A stretch of 64,000 nt of DNA from Hydractinia symbiolongicarpus (GCF_029227915.1 NC_079879.1:26292501-26356500), one strand, 5' to 3'. Positions 1-12,025 are shown, counted from the first letter of the stretch. Notes: generated by a model from the letters alone, not told the origin. Made by a program: numbers and translations.

Positions 1-1615
1 ACCTTCATAATACATAAAAAATACATAAATTTTCTGTCGATGGCCATACCAACGTAATATCGCATAATACTGCATAATACTGCATAATACCTTCATAATT
101 CATAAAAAACACATAAATTTTCTGTCGATGGCCATACCAACGTAATATCGCATAATACTGCATAATACCTTCATAATACTCTCTGTCGTTACATAAAAAA
201 TACATATTTTTTCTGTCGATGGCCATACCAACGTAATATCGCATAATACTGCATAATACTGCATAATACCTTCATAATTCATAAAAAACACATAAATTTT
301 CTGTCGATGGCCATACCAACGTAATATCGCATAATACTGCATAATACTGCATAATACCTTTATAATTCAAAAAAAGTACATAAATTTTCTGTCGATGGCC
401 ATAACAACGTAATATCGCATAATACTGCATAATACCTTCATAATTCATAAAAAACACATAAATTTTCTGTCGATGGCCATACCAACGTAATATCGCATAA
501 TACTGCATAATACCTTCATAATACTCTCTGTCGTTACATAAAAAATACAAAAATTTTCTGTCGATGGCCATACCAACGTAATATCGCATAATACTGCATA
601 ATGCCTTCATAATACTCTCTATCGTTCCATAAAAAATACATATTTTTTCTGTCAATAATGCATAACCAACGTAATATCGCATAATACTGCATAATACTGC
701 ATAATACCTTTATAATTCAAAAAAAGTACATAAATTTTCTGTCGATGGCCATAACAACGTAATATCGCATAATACTGCATAATACCTTCATAATTCATAA
801 AAAACACATAAATTTTCTGTCGATGGCCATACTAACGTAATATCGCATAATACTGCATAATACTGCATAATACCTTCATAATTTAAAAAAAACACATAAA
901 TTTTCTGTCGATGGCCATACCAACGTAATATCGCATAATACTGCATAATACTGCATAATACCTTTATAATTCAAAAAAAGTACTTAAATTTTCTGTCGAT
1001 GGCCATACCAACGTAATATCGCATAATACTGCATAATACCTTCATAATTCATAAAAAACACATGAATTTTCTGTCGATGGCCATACCAACGTAATATCGC
1101 ATAATACTGCATAATACTGCCTAATACCTTTATAATTCAAAAAAATTACTTAAATTTTCTGTCGATGGCCATACCAACGTAATATCGCATAATACTGCAT
1201 AATACCTTCATAATTCATAAAAAACACATAAATTTTCTGTCGATGGCCATACCAACGTAATATCGCATAATACTGCATAATACTGCATAATACCTTTATA
1301 ATTCAAAAAAAGTACATAAATTTTCTGTCGATGGCCATAACAACGTAATATCGCATAATACTGCATAATACCTTCATAATTCATAAAAAACACATAAATT
1401 TTCTGTCGATGGCCATACCAACGTAATATCGCATAATACTGCATAATACTGCATAATACCTTCATAATTCATATAAAGTACATAAATTTTCTGTCGATGG
1501 CCATACCAACGTAATATCGCATAATACTGCATAATACCTTCATAATAATGTCTGTCGCTTCATAAAAACTACATATTTTTTCTGTCGATGGCCATAACCA
1601 GCGTAATATTCCAGA
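1..1615 (-). repeat. Satellite A array, left arm (minus orientation)
   Basis: Tandem monomers of about 78-90 bp, each carrying the minus-strand core TGGCCATCGACAGAAAATTT, followed by one to three copies of GTATTATGCA and the segment GCGATATTACGTTGG. Length differences come mostly from the number of 10-11 bp GTATTATGCA sub-repeats. The array is cut by the left window edge and decays near 1,600. It is the reverse complement of the array at 41.1-47.8 kb. Open frames through it, rich in Y, I and M, are by-products of the repeat. Confidence 0.95.
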
Positions 1616-1664
1616 ATATTTCGCATAACTGCCATTTACGGAAAGCTGTTTTTATAAAGTAGAC

Positions 1665-1745
1665 AAAGTTTGAGGTTGGATACACATCCATACACAAACA
1701 GAAACGATATTTCGCTCAAATATCCTTTTGCAACAAGACATAATA
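1665..1745 (-). repeat. Single satellite B unit, minus orientation
   Basis: The stretch GAGGTTGGATACACATCCAT and the following ACGATATTTCGCTCAAATAT match the reverse complement of units at 40.6-40.8 kb. It sits directly inside satellite A, just as satellite B adjoins satellite A on the right, but inverted. Confidence 0.7.
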
Positions 1746-2593
1746 ACAGCCCTATTGCAGGCTAAACAAAGAGGCGTTTTTGTACAATATATTGAACTGG
1801 CGGTGGTGTTCTATGCCCACCGATAGCCAATAGAAAAGATATTTTGGACTAATACCCCCGCGAAATTACATATCACAAGTCCTAAAAAATGCAAATCTGA
1901 GGCAAGGCATTATACTATAAATTTACCGGGCTTTACTGTTATGTACTTATCCGTGCAGCAGTAGAAACAAGTGTCCTCCCTGAAAATGACGCATCAAAAG
2001 CGCTAAAGCAGGCCAATCAATCCAAAGACATTACGTGTGTTTTTTATTTCTTTTTTTCGGTGCAGTATTTCAATAGTATAGCTTGATTAGTTCTTAAACC
2101 AAATGAATTCTTAGATGCATAAAAATTTAAATGTTCCAATGATTTTTGTCCGACTGAAGAAGCTGCTGCCGTAGAGAAGCTATATCACATTAAAGTTTAG
2201 AGCCGTTTACGATGAAATTATTCCATTGTTTGTAGTTAAAATTTGACAGGTCATAACTTTTTATCGGCAAAGGCTCTTAGGCTGAAATTCTGTAGAAGGC
2301 ATGTCAGTAATATAACGTATCATTAGGAAAAAGATGGAAGAATTCCAAATTAAAAGTCAAAACTTCTATTTACATGGAACAAAGATGTTCCAAAAAGGCA
2401 TAAGTATAAAATTTATCTCATTTAAAGAGTCTCCGTAGATTTGATATTCCATTGAAGTTAGGATCAGAGTACAAAAGCTGAAAATAGTTCTAAATAATGT
2501 AATTATTATTGGCTATTGTTAAAAAATCATATGGTGAGTTAACAAGATCAACTTTATGAGCAACTGACCGAAAAACCAATAGACGTATGATAT
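1746..2593. other. AT-rich DNA without recognisable feature
   Basis: No open frame, repeat or signal that I can support was seen here. Confidence 0.5.
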
Positions 2594-2885
2594 CGTTAGT
2601 CTTTTTATTAATAGCGGTATTTTGCCTGTTTGTCCGCGAAAAGCGCGTCCTGTTAATTAATCACGAAATTCTTATATCTGCACAAAATACCAAATGCGAT
2701 ATATATTTACCGACTTTGTTTTATTCTCCCGCGTGTAGCATTCAATTGCAACGCCTGATTTTTTTTGAAAAACCAATCCGAGATTTTGCAGCCACGACAA
2801 AGGGATGTGTAAAGCAGAGAGCAGTGTTATTACGGCCATTTTGAAAGTTGCGTAACGTTGACGTTGCTAAGTCTGTCCTTGTTTT
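2594..2885 (+). repeat. Dispersed repeat related to the Helitron-like family
   Basis: Begins with a variant of TTTAATAATAGCCGTATTTT and a TGTTTGTCCGCGAAAAGCGC segment, and contains ACCAAATGCGATATATATTT as in the copies at 7.6 and 13.3 kb. Its distal half carries TTACGGCCATTTTGAAAG, shared with the copy at 5.9-6.0 kb. The CTAG hairpin end is absent. The 85-residue frame inside it is not a gene. Confidence 0.55.
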
Positions 2886-2904
2886 TTTATATATTTTTAC
2901 ATTG

Positions 2905-3194
2905 CTTGGAAGCCTCGACTTTCGAATTACAAATCCCACATTAAAAAGAAGATACCATCTTGCAAAGTTGTGAAACATTTTATTGATGAATGCCCTAATG
3001 CCTCCGTGCAAAATATTGGGTTTATTATAGTTGATGTTGTGAACAATGGAGAGAATTTAACAAACAGGCAAATTGATAGTTTGCTATTAGATAAAGAAAA
3101 ATTCTGGATAGGGACACTCGTCACACAACATCAGGGACTTAATGGTTCTCATGACTGGAATAGAACTAAAAGAACAGAAAAATGCAAGTTGTAG
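2905..3194 (+). pseudogene. C-terminal relic of a GIY-YIG-type retroelement protein
   Basis: An open frame of about 90 codons, ending in TAG at 3,192-3,194, reads as the tail of a GIY-YIG nuclease of the kind fused to retroelement reverse transcriptases. Motifs seen are SNYKSHIKKKIPSC, VVKHFIDECPNAS, EKFWIGTLVTQHQGLNG and the closing HDWNR. The reverse transcriptase itself is missing upstream, so the copy is 5'-truncated, as is common for such elements. The sequence at 3,330-3,380 (ACTGAAGAAGTCAGTCGATG, then AATAAT/AATAAA-like A-rich DNA) resembles the usual 3' tail of these elements. Assignment to Penelope-like or another GIY-YIG class is from remembered family features. The nuclease is certainly inactive in this form. 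Confidence 0.6.
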
Positions 3195-3443
3195 AAACCG
3201 TGTGTTAAGTTGATAGTAGGATGATGGTGATGGAAACCAGTTTTAAACCCTTGTGTATTTAATTGTATATAATTTATTTTTATCACTATATAAGATATTT
3301 TAATTGTTAATACTGTATTGTAAGCGATACTGAAGAAGTCAGTCGATGAAATGACGAAAATTTTAAATAATAAAATCTTTTTACTTAATTCTTGATGTAG
3401 TCATCTATCTTGTTGGTTATTCCTATAGCTACAATTTGTGTTC

Positions 3444-3462
3444 ATATATATATATATATATA
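3444..3462. repeat. (TA)n microsatellite
   Basis: Uninterrupted TA dinucleotides. Confidence 0.9.
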
Positions 3463-3469
3463 TTTCAAA

Positions 3470-3725
3470 AATCGAATTTACTAAAACAACTGAATTTTAT
3501 ATGTATGGATTGCTTCTTAATACCGGTAAATTATCTCCGTAAATGTTTTTTCTAAAGACCGAATTTACTAAAAGAACTGAATATCATGGATTGCTTGTAT
3601 GGATTGCTTCTTAATGCGGGTAAATTATCTCCCCAAACGTGTTTTTTTCAAAGACCGAATTTACTGAAACAATGTGTATGGATTGCTTTTAAATACGGGA
3701 AATTCATCCCTAAGCTTTTTTTGTG
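3470..3725 (-). repeat. Three diverged ~88-93 bp tandem repeats
   Basis: The motif GACCGAATTTACTAAAA recurs near 3,470, 3,558 and 3,652, each followed by GTATGGATTGCTTCTTAAT. The reverse complement matches the tandem units at 11.66-12.0 kb, so this is an inverted, more decayed member of the same short satellite. Confidence 0.7.
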
Positions 3726-4616
3726 GTTAATCAAAACAAGCTGAACTATGGATTTGTTCCCTTTTGGCAGCTTTTCCCAATATGCAAAAAAATATTACAA
3801 ACGTTTTACACTACGACACAAAATGAAAAATATTCAAAAGGAAGTCGAACGGAAAAATATTTTTAGGCCCTAATTTTTACTTGTCTATTGGACTTTAACT
3901 TTAAGATTGCAAAAGTTAAGGCCTGGTTGACAATTGTCTATCTATCAATAATTTTATATTTTAAATTTAACTGAACCACCATGAATTCGTCATGCTTGCT
4001 GTGAATCTAGGTTATCGCGACTTTGAGTTTCTTCACTAAAGATAAGATAAATAAAAATGGAACAAATCTTATTCGTTAATACGAAAGGGTTTCTTGAGAT
4101 TGATAACAACGAACATTCGAGCATTTCTCTAACATGAAAACAGTTAATATGTTCGGACTAACCTTCACTTGTTGTAAAGATTCTTTGTTCTCTAATGCTT
4201 TCACCATCGTTTCTGTCGGCAATATCTTTTGTCTGTTCTCTATAAACCATAAAAAAAGCACAACATAGCAATTAAATTGTTATATCCAATTAATTATATT
4301 CTATCACGTTGATTTTTGGACTTTTTAACTGAAAGTAATAGTACGTGCAACCCACTACACAACATTACTTTTATATTTTTTTTCAAATTAAACCTCAAAT
4401 CAAATTTCAAATCTCAAATCAAATTTAATAAAAACTTACCATTGGCTGCCTAACCCAGTATTTTCCTTTTGGCATTACAGCATTTATCTAAACAAAATTA
4501 CTTAAATAGTTATGTGAATGTTTTACAAAGATTTTCCTAAAAAAAATAAGTTTCCTCAAATAATTATTTTTTAACATAAAAAATAAATGAATGATAAACA
4601 TTTATCTTATATACAT

Positions 4617-4643
4617 TATATATATATATATATATATATATAT
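4617..4643. repeat. (TA)n microsatellite
   Basis: About 13 TA dinucleotides. Confidence 0.9.
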
Positions 4644-4794
4644 CTTACCGAAATTTTCTTTGAAGTAACTGAAAAATGCATGTCTAATATGTTAAATTTT
4701 CTGACGTTACGGCGCGACGTCAATAAGACTACTTTAACGTTAATATTCTATATTAAATAAATGAAGCCATTACAGTGCACTTAAAGCTTTGAGG

Positions 4795-5147
4795 CCAAAT
4801 AACTTGAAAACGAGGTGGTGACGTCAGTGATTTTTTACCACGTAAGTAACTAGGGACCACCCGGGACCAATTTGGGTAAGTTTCCCAAGCCTGGGTCCCC
4901 GAATCCGTTTCGGAATGGAAAGGTTGAGGACGTCATCACAAAACCTTCAAACCCCAATATCTCTGCAACCGCCAAATAACTTGAAAACGAGGTGGTGACG
5001 TCAGTGATTTTTCACCACGTAAGTAACTAGGGACCACCCGGGACCAATTTGGGTAAGTTTCCCAAGCCTGGGTCCCCGAATCCGTTTCGGAATGGAAAGG
5101 TTGAGGACGTCATCACAAAACCTTCAAACCCCAATCTCTGCAACCGT
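4795..5147 (+). repeat. Two-copy 177 bp tandem duplication with TGACGTCA sites
   Basis: The block starting CCAAATAACTTGAAAACGAG occurs at 4,795 and again at 4,972, almost identical over 177 bp. The second copy lacks one AT near its end. Each copy contains GGTGACGTCAGTGA and GAGGACGTCATCAC, i.e. consensus CRE-like palindromes, and a GC-rich stretch unusual for this region. Confidence 0.9.
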
Positions 5148-5440
5148 TTGTCAAAAGTCCATGTTCCTATACATTTTCTTGATCTGCATTTCAAGATCTA
5201 TACGATGAATGCATCGGGTGTACGAATTAAGAAATTTTTTGGAACTTTTGGTAGGGACTTTGCTGACGTCAGAAAAATTTTTAAGCCCTTATATCTCCCT
5301 AAGCGTTTGTCAAAAACATACGATACCATACATTATTTTGGTCAACGTTTCAACCTCCACACCTTACAGACAACGAATGACTAATTTTAACCAATTTTCT
5401 TTTTGTATATGCACTGCTGACGTCGGCAAAAAATCTAAAG
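5148..5440 (+). repeat. Related GACGTC-containing repeat DNA
   Basis: CTCTGCAACCGTTTGTCAAA near 5,138 is echoed by CTCCCTAAGCGTTTGTCAAA near 5,297, each followed by ATACATT and an AAGATCT/CAACGTTTCAA segment. GACGTC recurs at about 5,265 and 5,420. It appears to continue the 4.8-5.1 kb repeat with greater divergence. The 111-residue open frame spanning it is a by-product. Confidence 0.55.
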
Positions 5441-5866
5441 CAACCTATTTTTCCATTGTTCTTCTGCCTTAGTGGATTTTCACATGGGCTTTATCAACTA
5501 GTCTTGTATAAGTAATCAGCTAAATTTACACTGAAAACACGATTCTTATACAAGCTGGCACTTTTTTCTTCATACAACCCATCACTGCACCTAAATGAAC
5601 AGGGTCACTTTAGAGAAGGATCATGCAATCATTACATGCAGTCTTTTATGAAGTTTTTTTCCAACAATTTTTTTACTTCTTTATCCACAGAGACTGTAAA
5701 TACATTCTCAAACACACATAACTTACTCGTAACACACATTATATTGCCATTACAATCTATGGAAATCTATGTATAGTTAGTTAAAAAGCCTTAATGACAC
5801 TGATTTCTCTTGTGTATTTAGTGTTAGTTTATTTCTTTTAATGGTTATCACTTCTGTTGTCCATCT

Positions 5867-6040
5867 TCTCTTTAATAATAGCCGTATTCTGTATATTCAA
5901 AATGGTTGTGCGCGGCTTTTATCAGAAAATTTTGGGAAAACCCCGCAGAATCAGATTTTTACCAATGAAGGAAAGATAAAGCAATCTGAGCTACGGCCAT
6001 TTTAAAAGCTGTGGCATTGACGGTTAATCTGTTTTTGTCT
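5867..6040 (+). repeat. Helitron-like family member, divergent 3' half
   Basis: Starts exactly with TCTCTTTAATAATAGCCGTA, the family 5' end, but then diverges and ends with the TACGGCCATTTTAAAAGCTG segment shared with the copy at 2.6-2.9 kb instead of the hairpin plus CTAG. Confidence 0.55.
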
Positions 6041-7582
6041 TCAAAAAGGTTTTCATTTTTGTTTTTTTACATATTTTTACATGTTAAGATAAATATATTC
6101 TCACGTTTTGTAGCTAAGTACAAATCTCAAACCCAAAAATTTCTTGATTTTTGGCTAGGAACGAAGATTTTTAAGGAGCATTCTACAATCAGCTAGCTAG
6201 CTAGCCTTAGTTATTACTATTCAGTTTAGTATAACAGCTTTATATCCTAGCCAGTATTATTTATTTTTATGTTAAAGTTGTGTTTACCTAGCTAGCTCCT
6301 TAGCTACTTCTGACCAAAAAGTGAAAGTAGCCAAATGCAGTTTGGCTGCAACACAATTCTTAATTCTTATGCTAAATGAAGTTAGGCAGATACCACTTTT
6401 ATTACTGTTATGAAAACTTATGGTGCAAAATAAAATTGCTGAGTATTTTTTTAACTGAACATGATAACAACAGCGGTTTCCTGGACTTTTTTTAACCGAA
6501 TTTGCGATGAAGTTCTTTTGAAAAATAGTGTTACGCCTATACTCATGTGTGACATGGTAAATTGGTATTACATCTGTATGGATGTGTCACATTATTTACC
6601 CGTACTAAATGGTCAGCTAACACTCACCGGGAACATTATCCGAAAAATAAAAAAGGTTTGCCAGAAAGTTTTTGCTATGACGGGGTAACAACAAATTGTA
6701 ATCTGTGTTTTTATTTCAGCTTAAGTTGTGGAAAGTTATTTGATAAAAAACATATTACACTGGACACACCATAAAGTTGTGTGCACTTCATTTGATTTAC
6801 TACATACTACATAACTTTACTAAAGCGCTTTACCTGAATATGTGGCGCAGTTGACGGCTCTTATTAATCACTCATCCGGGTGTTCAACGGCGGGTAACAG
6901 TTACCTAGCCTTTTTACAGAGTGTATTCTGTGTTCTGTAAACCAAAGATGCAATGTAGTTTTTTTGAAAAGCGTATTAAGCCTAAAAGCATGTGTGATAC
7001 AGTTTAGCCAGCTACAACAAAATTCTTAATTAGTAATTCTTATGCCAAAAGCAGGTAGCTACACCAGACTTATTCCGCAAAATAAAATTGCTGAGCGATT
7101 TTTTTAGCTAGACGGGCTGTTTTCTGTGTTTTCACCTAATTGGACGAAAACTTTGTCGGACAAAACTTTTGTCCGACAAAATTTTTCGGACACCTGAAGT
7201 TTTCGTCATTTTAGTCCGCGAAAAATTTTGTTCGACGAAAATTTTGTTTATTTTGGATTTTTGTTATTTCTTATTAAAACAAAGTTTGTACAATAAAAAG
7301 TTTTCAAATCAAGTGGCAATTCAGTTGAAACGAGGCATTGATCCTGCGGATGTGAAGATTTCCTCAAAGTTGTTAGATTTAAAACCAGTCCACGCTTCCT
7401 GAATCGTTCAACTTTACCACTATTTAAGCAACGAAGCAGAAATTATCATCAACGGGTTCGATGCATCTTAATTACAAAAGCTGTTAAAAACGCACAATCT
7501 GTTGTGGACATGTTAAAAATCCGGTTACAAGCATTTAAATTCTGTAAGAAGTGAAGGAATGCTTCTGCTGTCCTTCTTCTCT
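6041..7582. other. Unannotated AT-rich DNA
   Basis: Contains an AGCTAGCTAGCTAGCC run near 6,192 and a cluster of short self-complementary stretches around 7,150-7,250 (repeated GTCCGACAAAA / TTTTGTCGGAC-like words). No supportable gene. Confidence 0.45.
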
Positions 7583-7713
7583 TCTCTTTAATAATAGCCG
7601 TATTTTGTCTGTCTGTCCACGAAAACCGCGTCCTGTTACAGAAACACGAAACACGAAATGCGATATATAAGGGACGGGCGACCCCGTGGATTTTTCCACG
7701 GGTTAACGGCTAG
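7583..7713 (+). mobile_element. Helitron-like non-autonomous element, first of a head-to-tail pair
   Basis: The 131 bp unit begins TCTCTTTAATAATAGCCG and ends CTAG followed by T. An 8 bp-arm hairpin (CCCGTGGA, then TCCACGGG) at 7,683-7,702 lies seven bases before CTAG. A 5' TC, a 3' hairpin and CTRR-T are the diagnostic ends of Helitrons, rolling-circle transposons that insert between A and T. The unit has no coding capacity, so it would need a helicase/Rep protein supplied elsewhere. The next copy starts at the following base. Confidence 0.6.
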
Positions 7714-7831
7714 TTAATAATAGCCGTCGTCTGTCTGTCTGCCATTAAAGACGCTTCCTGTTACGAAAACATGAAATGCGATATATAAAGGACAGGCGAC
7801 CCCATGGATTCTTCCACGGGTTAACGACTAG
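7714..7831 (+). mobile_element. Helitron-like element, second of the pair
   Basis: Joined directly to the CTAG end of the preceding copy and lacking only the first TCTCT. Same order of parts: AATAATAGCCG, CTGTCTGTCTG, GAAATGCGATATATAAAGGA, hairpin CCATGGATTCTTCCACGGG with one changed arm base, TTAACGACTAG, then T. Confidence 0.6.
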
Positions 7832-8160
7832 TTTGTAATAATTGCCGAGTTGTTTGGTTTTAAAAGGAATCGTAGAATCGTCCTTTTTCACTGGTGCATG
7901 ACCGCTCTCCACCACGAGCCTATATCCCACTGACTCAGCCCCTGGCAAACTGTATGGTACTGTCAAAGTACACAAGCTTAAAACAGACGACGTTGCCGAT
8001 TTACCTCTCAGACCAATCATCTCAAAGGTTGGAACGGCATCATACGAATCATCATTATTATAAAAATCGCTGAATGTTTTAAGGGGGCTGGCAGCACATT
8101 TTAAAAAGTCCAAATATGATGGAAATCTTTTAAAAAGTGCCAGCGCCCCTAAAATTCTTA
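7832..8160 (-). pseudogene. Exon-like open frame truncated by the Helitron-like pair
   Basis: On the minus strand an open frame of about 110 codons follows a possible acceptor (AAGAATTTTAG near 8,150). It stays open until it runs into the Helitron-like 3' end at 7,831. Composition is protein-like, with a hydrophobic start (ALALFKRFPSYLDFL) and a middle part rich in short beta-type segments (CTLTVPYSLPGAESVGYRLV). I do not recognise a family. The last 25 or so residues of the longer frame are transposon sequence. It may be a real exon interrupted by insertion, or an unrelated chance frame. Confidence 0.35.
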
Positions 8161-10564
8161 GTGTTTTTATCATATTTTGTAAAAAGAAAACGGAACTGAG
8201 TTATCCCTATTGTGAGAACCAAACTTAACTTTGGAATAATAATGGTTTGAACTAATGTTTAAAATATGTAAACACTATAAAAAATATTTCAAAAGAAATA
8301 ATATATGTTTTCCTTGTTTTAATTTCTTTCGTGTTAATTTCGTAGTCGTTAATTTTGTTCCTTTGGTAATTTCTCTGATAATGTATGTCATTCTTGATTT
8401 TAATTCGGAACGTACCGACTTCTAAATTTAATGAATAGAAAAAGTTTTGAACGATCGTAACTTAACGGATAAACATCGTTTGCCGAGTTATTATTTTAAA
8501 CAACCCCAAACCACCCTGTCTGCCTGCGTTAAATTTAAAGGTAATATTAAAACAAAACAAACCATATTTTTAATGTTTTTCTTTTTCTTTTTCCACTTTA
8601 AATTATGAAGAACGTTGTGAACTGTTATTTATAGCAGTACATTGTCTTCGTCGGCAGAGTTTGTTGCCTGTGGCAAAGCGGCTAGCGCTTACTTGACGGC
8701 TAAACAAGAGCATAATGCAGCTAATAAAGGAACTTGATCAAGTCCTCGTTACACAGGCGAGGGCGATATCTGTTGTTAATGTTTTTGCAAACTTGACTTG
8801 AAAGTTGTATTTCAAAGCAAGTTATTATTTGTTTACCCTGAGACTATATTTCATAGTGATAAAATCTTTTAAGCATTATTTTCAACGAATTGTGAAAACG
8901 TGTGGCTAATTTTGATGGAATATACTGATGCATAAGATAACTTTTAACTCAATTTAGCCGGCAAGTTACATCAATACAATTTCAATGCTTCCCTAAAAAC
9001 ATTTCGAAAGTTAGCTTAATTACTTTTGGTACAAACATTTTTTCTAAACTTTTTTGTCTTCCAGTTACCAACTTTTTTACTCACAGCAAAAAAGAAACAG
9101 GAGAAACTAAGGAAAAAAGAAAACCGTGTCCTTTATGGTATATCTTTTCTTTCATTAACACTTTTTGCTTTTAGCGCGCAATCAACTTGCCCGCGCTTCT
9201 CTAGAAATTGCTTGAGGAAATCAAAGATGTTTAAAATGCATTTTAGAGGTGATGACTAAAATGAACAATATTAAACTGACAGATCTTTTTTACTTTAAAA
9301 TCTTCGACCAAAGATGGAACATGGGGTTGGCTATTTTTTACGCATACTTAAATGTCAAATGGGTATTGCTTGCGCTCAGCTCGCTAGTTTCAGGGGCGGC
9401 GCCACTAGGGGGCTGGGGGTTCAGCCCTCCCTCTTTGAAAGAGAAAAATAACAGAGCTTTTCTGAAGTCCAAGGTGTGGCCGTTTTACGTTGGCTTCCGT
9501 TGCGTTGGCTTGATGTAAGTAAAAAAGCTTGTATGATCTGCTGTTTTCTTTCTTTTTATAAATAACATAACAAAAGAAAACAATATTTACAATTATTTTC
9601 TCTAAAGATACGATGCGCATGGACATAATCGAACAAAAAGATGTCACACCCTTACCAAAATAAAGATATTTGTCAGGGCTAAAAAAATTCTCACAACAAT
9701 TAATTTTTTGTCAGAAGGTTTGATTCCACTTCAAAAACGTTATGAGCATTTCCTTATTCTTTCTGTTTGAGAATGCGCGGGAAAGCAAATCTTGAAAGAT
9801 GATGTCCGGTTCATTTTATCACAATGTCTAATGTAGAAACTTTACACAGCATAATAACTTGAATAATAAAGGACACTGAAAAAAGAAATTAATTTTAAAC
9901 AAAAGATTTTAAAACTTCGTAAAAGCATCTCGTACAATAAAATATATCGTAAAATTCCTAGAGTAGACATCTGCTAACGTATTTTCCAACTGCACAAAAG
10001 GCCACTCCACTAACACTTTCGCGCATTCTTTAAATTTTTCGAACTTTCTTTTTCCAAATCTTGAGACCATGAGTAATAAATACAAGAAATTGCGGAGAAA
10101 ATCAAAACTGACTTGAAGTATAAGAACTTTAATTAAACTTTCTCATAAAATTTGTCCACTTCTGACACTGGCTAATTTCCAAGGTGAATTTCCATTTAAA
10201 AGCGAAAGCGGATCGGAACGGACAACATTAGCGCGCTAATAGCTAAAATTAAATATAACCCTAAACCAACGTAGACATCATAAGACGCGATGGTTAACTT
10301 GGGCTTCAACTTGTCCAAATCTAAACAGGGAAAAAAGAAACAATTTACATATCGGCCTTGCAGCATATTGCGAAAATATTGCAGCATATTATTGCCACAA
10401 TATAGTTACATATAATAGATATTGATACAGTGTGAATTTATGGTAAGTCGTCCACGTATTACTTCCTGAAAATGAAGGAAATATAGTATTCAACATGCGT
10501 TAGACCTATGTACGTTCCCAAGCCTTGTAGAGATAATAATGTGCTATTCTCCATAAAGCACATT
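8161..10564. other. Unannotated interval with one GC-rich island
   Basis: A GC-rich patch at about 9,375-9,440 (GGGGCGGCGCCACTAGGGGG then GGGGGTTCAGCCCTCCCTC) looks like part of a dispersed repeat. A 30-codon protein-like frame near 8,645-8,740 is too short to call. Otherwise nothing supportable. Confidence 0.4.
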
Positions 10565-11600
10565 GTAGTGAGACTTATCAATGTCTGTTGTCGAGTGTAG
10601 CAAGCCCTTTCTTTCCTTGTAATACAATGTAGCAAAGCGTAATTTTTCGTAGCGATGTGTAGCAGTACGTTATTTTCTGTAGCAGGCCGTAGTAGAACGT
10701 ATTTCTTTGTAGTAGAGCGTAGTAGCCTGTAGTAGCATCTGTAGTAGCCTGTAGTAGCCTGTAGTAGCTTGTAGTAGAGTGTAGTAGCGTGTAGTAGAGC
10801 GTAGTAGAATGTATTTCTCTGTAGTAAAGCGTATTTCTCTGTAGTAGAGTGTAGTAGCGTGTAGTAGAGCGTAGTAGAGCGTAGTAGAGCGTATTTCTCT
10901 GTAGTAGAGCGTATTTCTCTGTAGTAAAGCGTATTTCTCTGTAGTAGAGTGAAGTAGCGTGTAGTAGAGCGTAGTAGAATGTATTTCTCTGTAGTAAAGC
11001 GTATTTCTCTGTAGTAGAGTGTAGTAGCGTGTAGTAGAGCGTAGTAGAGCGTATTTCTCTGTAGTAGAGTGTAGTAGCCTGTAATAGCTTGTAGTAGACT
11101 GTTGTAGCCTGTAGTAGAGCGTAGTAGAATGTATTTCTCTGTAGTAAAGCGTATTTCTCTGTAGCAGAGTGTAGTAGCCTGTAGTAGCTTGTAGTAGAGT
11201 GTAGTAGCCTGTTAAGAAGCGCAGGGGCTTACAGCAGTTAAGCTTCATACAAATAGTTTCAAAAAATATTCTAACTTTTCAGTTAAATTGAACTGGGGAA
11301 AACGGTGACTACCATCGCCATGATGGTCTCGCACTATATACAAACGAAAAATTATCTGGGCATCTTCCCACAAAACGATTCTTATCAGTACATCAATTGT
11401 AGTTGGTAGATAAACAAGCCATGATGGCCGATTCGCCAGTGGTCATCATAATATCAGAGACAAAGAAACAAATTTAGCAGACACGCCTAAATATTCATTC
11501 TCAATTTCACATCTTGTGTTTTACTGCGCTTACCCAACGAGACATGATCAGTTTGTTTGAGTCTAACAGAATACATCACAAGCAATGTATGTTCCAAATA
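10565..11600 (+). mobile_element. Minisatellite-bearing interspersed repeat, long copy
   Basis: A 10-12 bp minisatellite block (10,670-11,215) is followed by unique sequence including CATCTTGTGTTTTACTGCGC and TTACCCAACGAGACATGATC. The same order in inverse orientation is found at 27,225-27,660, and a third partial copy at 26.7-26.9 kb. Repeated occurrence of the same minisatellite plus unique flank argues for a mobile non-autonomous element. Termini and target duplications were not resolved. Confidence 0.6.
10670..11215 (+). repeat. GTAGTAG/GTATTTCTCT minisatellite
   Basis: About 50 units alternating GTAGTAGAGC, GTAGTAGCGT, GTAGTAGCCT and GTATTTCTCT, in which the C/G at fixed positions varies. 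The 192-residue minus-strand frame rich in L, Y, T and R is produced by this repeat and is not a protein gene. Confidence 0.9.
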
Positions 11601-11659
11601 CCAGTAGTGAAGGCGAGTGATCAGTATTACGTAAGAGATACGGTTGTTTCCGTAAATTA

Positions 11660-12005
11660 GACCCTTGATAAAAATTTAGAAAAAAGCTCCTGTTTCTAGA
11701 AGCAATCCATACATCTCAGATTCAGTTGTTTCGGTGGATTGGGCCATTGTTAAGCATTCAGGAAAAAACTCCTATTTCTAGAAGCAATCCATATATCACA
11801 GATGCGGTTATTTCGGTAAATTGAGCCATTGATAAACATTCAGGAAAAAGATCCTGTTTCTAGAAGCAATCCGTACATAATAGAATTACTTGTTTCGGTG
11901 AGCTAGGCCATTGATAAAAATTCAGGAAAATGGTCATGTTTCTAGAAGCAATCTATACATAACAGGTTCAGTTGTTTTGGTGAATTGGGCCTTTCATAAC
12001 CTTTT
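11660..12005 (+). repeat. ~82 bp tandem repeat, four units
   Basis: TTCTAGAAGCAATCCATACA-type sequence recurs at spacings of 81, 83 and 82 bp (about 11,703, 11,784, 11,867, 11,949), each with TTGTTTCGGT and GGCCATTGATAAA-like segments. Confidence 0.85.
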
Positions 12006-12025
12006 AGATAATACTTTTTGACATT

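Noticed and set aside
1-1615. CRISPR-like array of regularly spaced repeats
   Set aside because: Monomers are contiguous with no unique spacers, and the genome is eukaryotic in style.
8645-8740. 30-codon protein-like frame (SSAEFVACGKAASAYLTAKQ)
   Set aside because: Too short, with no splice context or family match. It could be a transposon scrap.
10670-11248. 192-codon minus-strand ORF rich in L, Y and T
   Set aside because: Generated by the 10-12 bp minisatellite; no independent coding signal.
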